From Campylobacteraceae bacterium (GTDB lineage: Bacteria; Campylobacterota; Campylobacteria; Campylobacterales; Sulfurovaceae), in the NCBI GenBank assembly GCA_027026055.1, contig JALVPA010000144.1:1351-11258 (forward strand): a stretch of DNA of 9,908 nucleotides. Reading direction: 5' to 3'. Shown here piece after piece: positions 1-6,196 of this stretch. The position numbers and the translations under genes were made by a program. The first letter of the stretch is position 1, and each line of letters opens with the position of its first letter. Below the pieces are notes generated by a model that did no database searches, was not told the DNA's origin, and worked only from the letters and a program-made list of their open reading frames with translations.

Positions 1-2374
1 GAGTATGAATACGAGAGAACAAAAAGAGCTCTCTCCCGGCAAAAATCCGTTGCAAACACGTACGCTTTATCGGTTCGGCAACTATGCCGTCGTACTCAAA
101 AAAGCCTATGCGCACGCCAAAACGGTCCATACGTCCGATAAACTTAAAAGCAAAGCGGGCGAACCCGAATATGTCAAAATGCACGTATGTGTCGAGAATG
201 AATGTAAAGATATCGTTCTTAATCCCGTCAAAGGCGAGCCCGGGCAACTTCACGAAACGACATTGAACGATGTCGACGTTCAGTTGCGTCTGGGAGCGAA
301 GGTCTTGACACTTCCTTTTTCCATCAAACTCGACGATTTCAAACTCGAACGCTATCCGGGTTCGATGACGCCCGCTTCTTATTCCAGCTATGTTACCTTG
401 ATCGATAAAGAGCAAAATCTTACCATGCCCTATCACATCTATATGAACCACGTACTCGATCACCGCTTTTATCGCTTTTTTCAATCCTCTTACGATCCCG
501 ACGAAAAAGGCAGCGTCTTTTCGGTCAATCACGACCCCGGGACGCTACCCACCTATTTGGGGTATCTGCTTTTGGGGATCGGTATGTTGTGGAGTTTGTT
601 TATCCCTAACGGTCGCTTCCAAAAATTGTTGAAGAACACGCGAAAACTTCAAGAAAACGCACTGGGTATTGTTGCCGGAGCGTTTATATTGACAAGTGCG
701 AATGCGCCGCTACACGCGACGGATTCCGATCTCAATGCCACGGCGATAGCACATATGAAAAAATACGACGCTACGCATGCGCTGCATTTCGGTACGTTGG
801 TGGTGCAGGATCGTATGGGACGGATGAAACCGGTCGATACGTTGGCGCATGAAGTGATTCGTAAAGTGACGGGTAAAAGTACCGTCTACGGCATCGATCC
901 GACGCAACTCTTTTTGGGCATGCTCATGGAGCCCGAATTTTATCAAAACATCCCGATGATCAAAATCGGTCATCCGAAAATCGCCAAAAAATTGGGATTG
1001 TCCGAAACGAAGAAGTATGCCGCGTTCAAAGATTTTTTTGATCCGAAGAGCAACGGCTATAAACTCTTCGACGATATATCCGCCGCTACGCGAAAACGAC
1101 CGCTCGAACAATCCAAATACGACAAAGAGCTTATCAAAGCGGACGAGCGTGTCAATGTCGTCTATATGACTTATCAAGGTAGCCTATTGCGTCTCTATCC
1201 CGTACCGGGCGATGCCAACAACAAATGGGTCGCACCGATGGAGGCTTTTAAAACTTTCCCGCCCAAGCAAGCGTACGAAGTACGTCTTACGATCGGTGCC
1301 TATTTCGCGGCGGTCAACGAAGGACTCAAAACGGGCAAATGGAAGCATGCCGACATGGCGGTAGAAGCTATCAAACTCTATCAGAAAAAATATGGTGCAA
1401 AGGTATTGCCTTCGGAGGATCGTATCAAGTGGGAGATTTGGTACAACAAGCTGGGACTCTTTAGCAAGCTTTTTCCGCTTTATCTGATGACGGGATTGGT
1501 ATTGTTAATCTTTGCCTTTATTCATGTGCTTAAGCCCACCTTTTCGCTCAAGTGGGTGATGCGTATCGGATGGGCTTTGTTGTTGGTAGGGTTCGCGTTG
1601 CATATCGCCGGCATGGGAATCCGTTGGTATATTTCCGGGCACGCGCCGTGGTCGAATGCTTACGAGTCGATTGTCTTTATCGCTGCGGCGACGGTATTTG
1701 CCGGAATTATCCTCGCGCGACGTTCTCCGTTCGCATTGGCGGGTACGGCGATGCTTGCGGGCTTTACGATGTTGGTGGCGCATATGAGTTTCATCAATCC
1801 AGAAATCACCAATCTCGTTCCCGTTCTCAAATCCTATTGGCTGATGATTCACGTAGCGACGATTATCTCCGGCGATGGCTTTTTGGGGCTCGGTTCCATC
1901 CTCTCTTTATTGGTGTTGATTTTGTTTATACTTCGCGGCAAAAGGGGACATACCGAAATCGACCGCTCCATCAAAGAATTGACCAATCTTTCCGAAATGG
2001 CGCTTATCGTCGGTTTGATGCTTTTGACACTCGGAAACTTTCTCGGCGGTGTCTGGGCGAACGAGAGTTGGGGACGCTACTGGGGATGGGACAGTAAAGA
2101 GACCTGGGCGGCGGTCACCATTCTCATTTATGCCGCGGTGGTGCATATGCGTTTCGTACCGAAGCTTAACGATACCTTTCTTTACAATGTGGCCGCGACT
2201 TGGGCCTACGCGACGGTTTTGATGACCTATTTCGGGGTCAACTACTACCTCTCGGGACTCCACTCTTACGCTGCGGGCGATCCCGTGCCTATTCCGATGT
2301 GGGTCTATTATGCCGTTGCCGCATTGGGTGTGTTGACACTTTTGGCGGCACGCCACCGAAAACTTTCCGCGTAA
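1..2374 (+). CDS. ccsBA: Fused ResB-CcsA cytochrome c haem lyase (System II), 5' end outside window
   Basis: CcsBA moves haem to the periplasm and attaches it to CxxCH motifs of apocytochromes c. The frame is open to the left edge, so the ATG at 5 is probably internal. Compared with ~930-residue Helicobacter homologues, about 145 N-terminal residues, with the first ResB helices and one haem histidine, are missing. Numbered from the ATG at 5: the ResB periplasmic part contains LERYPGS and YRFFQSSYD and ends in a membrane helix (~183-205); a second hydrophobic segment lies at ~219-237; a periplasmic domain covers ~240-485; the CcsA helices begin at ~489. The tryptophan-rich WWD haem motif (WGRYWGWDSKETWA) lies at ~689-702. 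Candidate haem ligands are H616 and H753 (periplasmic) and H714 (membrane); their spacing fits the characterised Helicobacter protein as I remember it. Stop TAA at 2372-2374. The family assignment is secure. Confidence 0.95.
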   Translation, partial: SMNTREQKELSPGKNPLQTRTLYRFGNYAVVLKKAYAHAKTVHTSDKLKSKAGEPEYVKMHVCVENECKDIVLNPVKGEPGQLHETTLNDVDVQLRLGAKVLTLPFSIKLDDFKLERYPGSMTPASYSSYVTLIDKEQNLTMPYHIYMNHVLDHRFYRFFQSSYDPDEKGSVFSVNHDPGTLPTYLGYLLLGIGMLWSLFIPNGRFQKLLKNTRKLQENALGIVAGAFILTSANAPLHATDSDLNATAIAHMKKYDATHALHFGTLVVQDRMGRMKPVDTLAHEVIRKVTGKSTVYGIDPTQLFLGMLMEPEFYQNIPMIKIGHPKIAKKLGLSETKKYAAFKDFFDPKSNGYKLFDDISAATRKRPLEQSKYDKELIKADERVNVVYMTYQGSLLRLYPVPGDANNKWVAPMEAFKTFPPKQAYEVRLTIGAYFAAVNEGLKTGKWKHADMAVEAIKLYQKKYGAKVLPSEDRIKWEIWYNKLGLFSKLFPLYLMTGLVLLIFAFIHVLKPTFSLKWVMRIGWALLLVGFALHIAGMGIRWYISGHAPWSNAYESIVFIAAATVFAGIILARRSPFALAGTAMLAGFTMLVAHMSFINPEITNLVPVLKSYWLMIHVATIISGDGFLGLGSILSLLVLILFILRGKRGHTEIDRSIKELTNLSEMALIVGLMLLTLGNFLGGVWANESWGRYWGWDSKETWAAVTILIYAAVVHMRFVPKLNDTFLYNVAATWAYATVLMTYFGVNYYLSGLHSYAAGDPVPIPMWVYYAVAALGVLTLLAARHRKLSA

Positions 2375-2389
2375 AAGCGGGCGGAAAAG
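2363..2389 (+). terminator. Weak hairpin after ccsBA, possible terminator
   Basis: TTTCCGC (2364-2370) can pair with GCGGAAA (2381-2387) around a 10-nt loop, spanning the ccsBA stop codon. A T-rich tract (CCTTTTTTAT) begins only about 14 nt further on, at 2401. The stem is short and the T-run is not adjacent, so this is at best a weak intrinsic terminator. Confidence 0.25.
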
Positions 2390-2454
2390 ATCGCTTCATC
2401 CCTTTTTTATCCTTTTGCTACCCAAATAGCACGCCACATCCGTAAGAATTGTGT

Positions 2455-2460
2455 TACAAT
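2455..2460 (+). promoter_or_regulatory. -10 box (TACAAT) for the eRF1-like gene
   Basis: TACAAT, one mismatch from TATAAT, sits 29 nt upstream of the ATG at 2490, giving a predicted transcript start near 2467 and a leader of ~23 nt. No good -35 box is visible, but the preceding ~50 bases are T-rich, as in Campylobacterota sigma70 promoters. Confidence 0.5.
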
Positions 2461-2489
2461 TAAGAGAATTAAAACAGGAGGTCGAAACT

Positions 2490-2936
2490 ATGGAAAAATT
2501 CAAAGATTCACTCATCGTAACGGGTAGTCTCGGGGAAGTTAAAATCTACGAAGTCAAAGCGAACGATCGCACGATAAACAACGAAATCAAAACGGTTTAT
2601 ATGCCAGAGCTTATCTCGGCGGCTGATATCATCGAAGCGCATCGAAAATTAGGAGAGACGGTGACGGACAAAGCGGGGCGTTTCGGTCATGCAAGCGGTG
2701 AAGAGCACGAGTTGGAAAACGAGCGTCTCAAACGAATGATGGAAGAAGCGGCGACCAATATCGCCGCCGTCGTCAAAACCAAAAGTCCCAAAGCAGTCTA
2801 TTTTGCGTTTCCACAGGAACATTTGAAGGAACTCGAATCGAAACTTCCTCGTGAAGTAAGCGAAAAGGTCGTCAAAGCGATCGGTGCGGATTTAGTAAAA
2901 ATACCGAGAGAAAAATTGTTGGAACATTTCGTTTAA
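2490..2936 (+). CDS. Small host-attachment / eRF1-domain-like family protein
   Basis: This 148-residue soluble protein has no signal peptide and no membrane segment. The ATG at 2490 is chosen because a perfect AGGAGG (2476-2481) lies 8 nt upstream; the frame is open further 5' but without a comparable site. Its layout resembles the family named 'host attachment protein' (PF10116-type, related to eRF1 domain 1). An N-terminal strand region carries TGSLGEVKIYEV. A GRFGHASGEEHE motif at ~62-73 leads into a charged helix. A strand, KAVYFAFPQEHLKELE (~100-115), matches the family's 'vLvApp.fLg.L' pattern, and the C-terminus reads LVKIPREKLLEHF. The historical name comes from an Agrobacterium attachment phenotype and probably does not describe its role here; the function is unknown. 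It has its own promoter and no operon partner. The family call is made by eye and is moderate. Confidence 0.7.
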   Translation: MEKFKDSLIVTGSLGEVKIYEVKANDRTINNEIKTVYMPELISAADIIEAHRKLGETVTDKAGRFGHASGEEHELENERLKRMMEEAATNIAAVVKTKSPKAVYFAFPQEHLKELESKLPREVSEKVVKAIGADLVKIPREKLLEHFV

Positions 2937-2966
2937 GCGGTTAAATTTGGATTTGATTTGAAAGGT

Positions 2967-2972
2967 TATAAT
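2967..2972 (+). promoter_or_regulatory. -10 box (TATAAT) for the coiled-coil gene
   Basis: A perfect TATAAT lies in the 65-nt gap after the preceding stop. Transcription would start near 2979, giving a leader of ~23 nt before the ATG at 3002. The upstream sequence is T-rich with no clear -35. It also argues against a TTG start at 2981, which would leave almost no leader. Confidence 0.6.
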
Positions 2973-3001
2973 GAGGCATCTTGTTAAGAGGTGCCATATT
3001 C

Positions 3002-4228
3002 ATGAAATCGATACGCAGCTTTCCTTTTCTTATCGTCGGGCTTTATGCCCAATGGGATTTAAACATACTTCAGAGGGGTGAAAAACTCTATGACGAAACA
3101 CGTGAGAAAACGATAGAAATTTATCGTAATACATTGGAAAGTTTCGTCGATGAGAATCTCTCCGTCAAAAGATTGAGAGAGCGTCACTTCAAAGAGGCGT
3201 GGAATCGTTCGCTCGAGGATATTGCGGAGGCTGCCGATATTGCACAGCAGATGCGAATGCTTCCCGATTCGGCCTGGTTACGAAGAGATAAACAAGATGC
3301 GAAAGAGGAATTACATACGCTTTTCGAAAATATCGTCGATGCACTTATCGGTAAAAATCTTCGGAAAGAGCAAGATAAATTGGCCGAAATAAAACGCCAT
3401 ATTGCCGAGAACGACGCGAAAATCGCTCGTTATAAAGAAGCTAAAATCGGCGCTCCGGTCAAAAGTGTCGTTTATACCACAAAATCCGAATACGATGAAA
3501 AAATCGAGGCGTTAAAAGAGGAAAACAAAGCGCTTCGAAAGGATATCGCTTATTTGAAAAAGCGTTTCGCGGACTATTTTGCACATATGGGAATCAGTTT
3601 GGATGCGGAACAGGTCGATGTTCTCTTGACGCGTGTGGACGGTGAGGACTTGATACGCTTAACCTCGGTATTGGATACGTTGGGTTACATCACACGCCAA
3701 CTCGGAAAATTGATGAAAGAGAGCGGAGAGTCTCTCGATCTGGCGAAACGATATTATGCGATGCACGAGGTTTTACTGGAATTGACACTCTATCTTCAAC
3801 AACATTATGTCGATAGATGTAACGATGTTTATTTGGCAAAGCTTGACAGTATCAAAAAACAGACCGCCGATACGATAGAAAAGACACTTTTGCTTATCAA
3901 AGAAGAGGAAGATTCCGATAGACGCGCTATCTATAAACGCAACCTTGAAGCGCTGCGATTGACACTCGAAACGGCCAAGCGTTATGAAATCGATTTGGTG
4001 CGCTCCAGAGACGCGGTACAAAAAGCGATGCAAACCACACGAAAAAATCTACAAGTGGCACAAAACACATACGAAACCGTTACATTGAGTAGCGAACTTT
4101 ACGATCTGATCAGCAAAAACCGTACGCTTTTTAAAAAGATAGGGCAGATACAACTACCGCAGATCATTCCCTTCGATAATTTACAGATAAAGAAAAGATA
4201 TAATGAGATTACCCAAAAATTAAGATAG
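3002..4228 (+). CDS. Uncharacterised coiled-coil protein, 408 aa
   Basis: I do not recognise this gene. The ATG at 3002 is preceded by AAGAGGTG (2986-2993) at normal spacing; a TTG at 2981 in the same frame is less likely. Residues 1-16 (MKSIRSF then FLIVGLYA) look like a short, weak signal peptide or hydrophobic anchor, so export is possible but uncertain. The rest is almost entirely charged helix. There are heptad-like coiled-coil stretches at ~120-148, ~163-190, ~280-303 and ~335-360, a loop around 150-162 and a less charged helical middle at ~195-275. The C-terminus (~382-408) is distinct, with LPQIIPFDNLQIKKRY, and may be a conserved signature. No nucleotide-binding or catalytic motif is visible. 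Only two cysteines or so occur and there is no repeat array. It has its own -10 box. It could be a structural, envelope-tethered or SMC-like accessory protein; nothing here decides. Confidence 0.8.
   Translation: MKSIRSFPFLIVGLYAQWDLNILQRGEKLYDETREKTIEIYRNTLESFVDENLSVKRLRERHFKEAWNRSLEDIAEAADIAQQMRMLPDSAWLRRDKQDAKEELHTLFENIVDALIGKNLRKEQDKLAEIKRHIAENDAKIARYKEAKIGAPVKSVVYTTKSEYDEKIEALKEENKALRKDIAYLKKRFADYFAHMGISLDAEQVDVLLTRVDGEDLIRLTSVLDTLGYITRQLGKLMKESGESLDLAKRYYAMHEVLLELTLYLQQHYVDRCNDVYLAKLDSIKKQTADTIEKTLLLIKEEEDSDRRAIYKRNLEALRLTLETAKRYEIDLVRSRDAVQKAMQTTRKNLQVAQNTYETVTLSSELYDLISKNRTLFKKIGQIQLPQIIPFDNLQIKKRYNEITQKLR
4199..4204 (+). promoter_or_regulatory. -10 box (TATAAT), candidate mscL promoter inside the upstream gene
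   Basis: A perfect TATAAT lies in the last codons of the coiled-coil gene, giving a predicted start near 4211 and a ~64-nt leader before mscL. The A/T-rich hairpin at 4221-4246 would fall inside this leader, which complicates its reading as a terminator. Confidence 0.4.
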
Positions 4229-4246
4229 TTTTATCAAAATATCTTA
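4221..4246 (+). terminator. A/T-rich hairpin between the coiled-coil gene and mscL
   Basis: TAAGATA (4221-4227) pairs with TATCTTA (4240-4246). Inside, after a one-base bulge, TTTT can pair with AAAA around an ATC loop, and TTTT follows at 4247-4250. It overlaps the stop codon at 4226-4228. The form is terminator-like but the stem lacks G:C pairs. It could equally be a structured mscL leader. Confidence 0.3.
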
Positions 4247-4274
4247 TTTTGGAGTTTTCGAAACGGAGTATAAG

Positions 4275-4706
4275 ATGTTCAAAGAGTTTAAGCGGTTTTT
4301 GATTTCCGGTAATGTGGTCGATATGGCGGTAGGCTTTATCTTTGGTGCGGCGTTTGCCACGGTGGTCAAATCGATGGTCAATAACGTCATTATGCCACCG
4401 ATCGGTATGTTGTTGGGTAAAGTCGACTTTTCGCAACTCTTTTTTGCTTTGGACGGTAAGGAGTATGCGTCGCTGGAAGCACTGGAAAAAGCGGGTGCAC
4501 CGGCGATCAAGTACGGTGTTTTTATCAATGACGTGATCTCGTTTGTCATCCTCGGATTTGTGGTTTTTATCTTTATCAAAGCCTATAACAAAATGAAAGA
4601 GCCGGAATCCGAAGCGGCACCGACGACAAAAGTATGCGGCGAATGTGCGATGGAGATTCCCGTCAAAGCCAAAAAATGTGCCTATTGCGGTAATGCGAAC
4701 GTTTAA
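4275..4706 (+). CDS. mscL: Large-conductance mechanosensitive channel MscL with C-terminal zinc-ribbon-like tail
   Basis: MscL is a pentameric inner-membrane channel that opens under membrane tension and releases solutes during hypo-osmotic shock. The 143-residue protein has the family N-terminus (FKEFKRFLISGNVVDMAVG), TM1 at ~15-45 with the pore-lining GAAFATVV run, a periplasmic loop at ~46-79, and TM2 at ~80-104. Instead of a plain charged helix, the cytoplasmic tail ends in a four-cysteine knuckle, C121-x2-C124 and C135-x2-C138, with EIPVKAKKC between them. Similar tails occur in MscL proteins of several phyla, so this is a known variant; zinc binding is inferred. Start: ATG at 4275 with GGAG at 4265-4268. 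The stop overlaps the convergent hepT stop by 4 nt. Confidence 0.96.
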   Translation: MFKEFKRFLISGNVVDMAVGFIFGAAFATVVKSMVNNVIMPPIGMLLGKVDFSQLFFALDGKEYASLEALEKAGAPAIKYGVFINDVISFVILGFVVFIFIKAYNKMKEPESEAAPTTKVCGECAMEIPVKAKKCAYCGNANV

Positions 4707-5167
4707 AAGTCCGTACGAGACCGCACCGCTCGGTGCGATGTTGTGCTACCTACTACACATTTGATTTCTCTTTTAACAACAGATAAAGATTTTGCAAAAT
4801 CGGAAAAATACTCTCTGACATGTAAAAATATCTCGTCCGCAAGCGATTCGTGATAGGTATGCGTGGCAAGATTTCTGTCGTCAACCATCATGAGTAGTGT
4901 TGTAATCTTCGTTTGATCAAGATAGCCCGCAGCAAGAAGTTCTCTGATGCATCCTTTCGGTGAACGACATTCGACACCCTCGTGTTCCAGAAGAAAAGCT
5001 TTGATACTTTTCCATGCGATTTCGAGTGTAAACTCGAAGCGTTGCACGGTCGAATCGCGAAAGAAATCATATGTATCCGAATTTTGATGAGACAGGGTCA
5101 TCTCTATCGCCTCGGAAAGTCTTTCGAGTGCACGTCCGAAATCCTCAAGCTTTTTAGCTAATGCCAT
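4703..5167 (-). CDS. hepT: HepT toxin, HEPN-domain RNase of a HepT-MntA toxin-antitoxin pair (HI0074 family)
   Basis: HepT toxins are all-helical HEPN RNases, silenced when the partner MntA adds AMP units to a tyrosine near the active site. This 154-residue protein has the diagnostic RX4HXY motif intact as R98-NLAT-H103-T-Y105, so an active RNase and a modifiable Y105 are both present. Helices at ~1-25, 33-62 and 108-135 fit the HI0074 four-helix fold; EFTLEIAWKSIKAFL (~45-59) is typical of the family. The ATG at 5167 overlaps the end of mntA by 10 nt and has AAGGAA just upstream, indicating translational coupling. The last ~15 residues (from GSTTSHRAVR) look non-conserved. They are encoded across a hairpin facing mscL and may be a drifted extension. 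RNA target is not predictable; tRNA cleavage is reported for other HepT proteins. Confidence 0.93.
   Translation of the reverse strand: MALAKKLEDFGRALERLSEAIEMTLSHQNSDTYDFFRDSTVQRFEFTLEIAWKSIKAFLLEHEGVECRSPKGCIRELLAAGYLDQTKITTLLMMVDDRNLATHTYHESLADEIFLHVREYFSDFAKSLSVVKREIKCVVGSTTSHRAVRSRTDF
4722..4737. other. G/C-rich hairpin at the mscL-hepT convergent junction
   Basis: CGCACC (4722-4727) and GGTGCG (4732-4737) form a perfect 6-bp stem with a 4-nt loop. It lies 16 nt beyond the mscL stop and inside the 3' end of hepT. No T-run follows on either strand, so intrinsic termination is doubtful; it could be an RNA 3'-end stabiliser for mscL. Confidence 0.3.
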
Positions 5168-5430
5168 TGTATTCCTTCTTTGAGTACGATCTCTTGAAGA
5201 TACGGCGATTTGGTCAGATCGACGATATCGACCTTGTACGGAAGATTTGACGTGTCGATGGTATAGCGTATCTGTGCAAGTTTCGCTCTATCGAGACTGT
5301 CGTCCAAGATCGCAATATCGATATCGGAGTATGGTGCGGCGCAATTTTTGGCACGAGAGCCGAAGAGATAGATCTTTGCTTCGGGTAGGGTGTCGATAAG
5401 ATAATGTCTGAGTGCCTCGACGGTTTTCAT
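5158..5430 (-). CDS. mntA: MntA antitoxin, minimal nucleotidyltransferase of the HepT-MntA pair
   Basis: MntA is a small Pol-beta-superfamily nucleotidyltransferase that neutralises HepT by AMPylating it. The 90-residue protein carries the full GSX10DXD signature as G24-S25, ten residues, then D36-I-D38, with a third carboxylate at D68 in KVDIVDL. All metal-binding positions therefore appear present. I start at the ATG at 5430 (MKTVEALRHYL). An in-frame ATG at 5454 would add eight residues (MTYAIIYF) that are unlike the family and span a perfect -10 box. Neither start has a Shine-Dalgarno site. The gene lies 28 nt after tcdA and overlaps hepT by 10 nt, in the antitoxin-then-toxin order. Alternative: the longer start, read from tcdA transcripts. 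Confidence 0.93.
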   Translation of the reverse strand: MKTVEALRHYLIDTLPEAKIYLFGSRAKNCAAPYSDIDIAILDDSLDRAKLAQIRYTIDTSNLPYKVDIVDLTKSPYLQEIVLKEGIQWH

Positions 5431-5437
5431 AAAATAA

Positions 5438-5443
5438 ATTATA
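5438..5443 (-). promoter_or_regulatory. -10 box (TATAAT) for mntA-hepT, apparently leaderless
   Basis: On the minus strand a perfect TATAAT ends 7 nt before the A of the mntA ATG at 5430. Normal -10 to +1 spacing puts the transcript start at about 5431-5430, on the start codon itself. There is no Shine-Dalgarno sequence between, which agrees with a leaderless mRNA. Confidence 0.5.
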
Positions 5444-5458
5444 GCATAAGTCATACGT

Positions 5459-6097
5459 TTATTTCAGTATCCGTTTGATCGCCTCGGAACAGGCGGTCAA
5501 GCCGAATGCACCGGTGACGGCGACACACGAACCTTTATCTTTGCATTTGTCTTCTTCGGGTGAAAAGATCACCGTAAAGTTGCGGTCGAATTTCTCCTTT
5601 TTGAGCTGATTGCGTATTTTTCTCGCTAAAGCGTTTCCATGCGTTTTCCAGATGCCGGCTACTTCTATTTTGCTCGTATCGTATCGCTTTGCGGAACCCA
5701 TCGCCATTATAAGTTTTTTATAGCAACGTTTGGCAAGTTCGATTTTTACTGGAGTCGTATCGCATGCGTCTATAACGATATCGAAGGGTGAGAAATCAAA
5801 CTCACGCACCCATTTTTTATCCATCTTGACATCAATTGTTTCGATACCGGGGTAAAGTAGTGCCAAACGTTCGGTTTTTTTCATCCCGACGGCGTTGTCA
5901 GAACCGATCTGTCGGTTTCGATTGCTTTCGTCGTACGTGTCGTAATCTACGATTGTGAGGTGACGCACACCGCTGCGATAAAGACAATCGAGCGCATAAC
6001 TTCCCACCCCTCCCACTCCGAGTATTAGTACCGAAGCTTGTTGTAGCTTTGAGAAGTTTTCGTCGCCGAAAAGCATTCGGCATCGTTCGAAACGCAT
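5459..6097 (-). CDS. tcdA: tRNA threonylcarbamoyladenosine dehydratase TcdA (ThiF/E1-like)
   Basis: TcdA is an ATP-dependent E1-like enzyme that cyclises t6A at position 37 of ANN-decoding tRNAs to the hydantoin form ct6A. The N-terminal MRFERCRMLFGDENFSKL opening is typical. It is followed by the nucleotide-binding glycine loop G27-VGGVGS-33, the D51-x-D53 turn after strand 2, the ATP-contacting SNRNRQ segment (58-63) and D110-ACD. The C-terminal part (GNALARKIRNQLKK and later GAFGLTACSEAIKRI) fits YgdL/CsdL rather than ThiF or MoeB, and there are no CxxC zinc pairs of the MoeB type. At 212 residues it is shorter than the ~268 of E. coli, mainly at the C-terminus. The ATG at 6097 has GAAAGG five nt upstream. 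It is divergent from ribBA and precedes mntA by 28 nt. Confidence 0.88.
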   Translation of the reverse strand: MRFERCRMLFGDENFSKLQQASVLILGVGGVGSYALDCLYRSGVRHLTIVDYDTYDESNRNRQIGSDNAVGMKKTERLALLYPGIETIDVKMDKKWVREFDFSPFDIVIDACDTTPVKIELAKRCYKKLIMAMGSAKRYDTSKIEVAGIWKTHGNALARKIRNQLKKEKFDRNFTVIFSPEEDKCKDKGSCVAVTGAFGLTACSEAIKRILK

Positions 6098-6128
6098 ACG
6101 AACCTTTCAGTAAATTTGTATCGAGAGA

Positions 6129-6134
6129 ATGATA
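6129..6134 (-). promoter_or_regulatory. Candidate -10 box (TATCAT) for tcdA
   Basis: On the minus strand TATCAT lies 31 nt upstream of the tcdA ATG, predicting a start near 6122 and a ~25-nt leader. Other choices (TACAAA nearer the gene, or TATTAT overlapping the ribBA -10 box) cannot be excluded by eye. Confidence 0.25.
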
Positions 6135-6163
6135 CCGTGCCAAATTTAATAGAACAGCTACGC

Positions 6164-6169
6164 TATAAT
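6164..6169 (+). promoter_or_regulatory. -10 box (TATAAT) for the ribBA operon
   Basis: A perfect TATAAT lies 27 nt before the ribBA ATG; the transcript would start near 6176 with a ~21-nt leader. That leader is too short for an FMN riboswitch. The box also argues against the upstream TTG at 6116 as a start, since it would lie inside the coding region. Confidence 0.6.
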
Positions 6170-6196
6170 ACGTTCATCAATAAAAAGAGAGTGAAC

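Noticed and set aside
2975..2995. Hairpin in the leader of the coiled-coil gene that would cover its ribosome site (GGCATCTT with GAGGTGCC-type pairing)
   Set aside because: The predicted transcript start near 2979 removes half of the 5' arm, and two of the eight pairs are G:U, so the structure probably never forms in the mRNA.
4703..5430. The hepT-mntA pair as part of a larger defence island or mobile element
   Set aside because: Both flanks are chromosomal housekeeping genes (mscL, tcdA), and there are no transposase, integrase, terminal repeats or other defence genes in the window.
5431..5454. MntA starting at the upstream ATG at 5454
   Set aside because: The extra residues (MTYAIIYF) are unlike the family and the segment contains a perfect -10 box; no ribosome site precedes that ATG. 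It is kept as a minor alternative.
6098..6196. Possible FMN riboswitch before ribBA
   Set aside because: The divergent region is only 99 nt and the predicted leader ~21 nt; no conserved RFN-type sequence blocks are seen.
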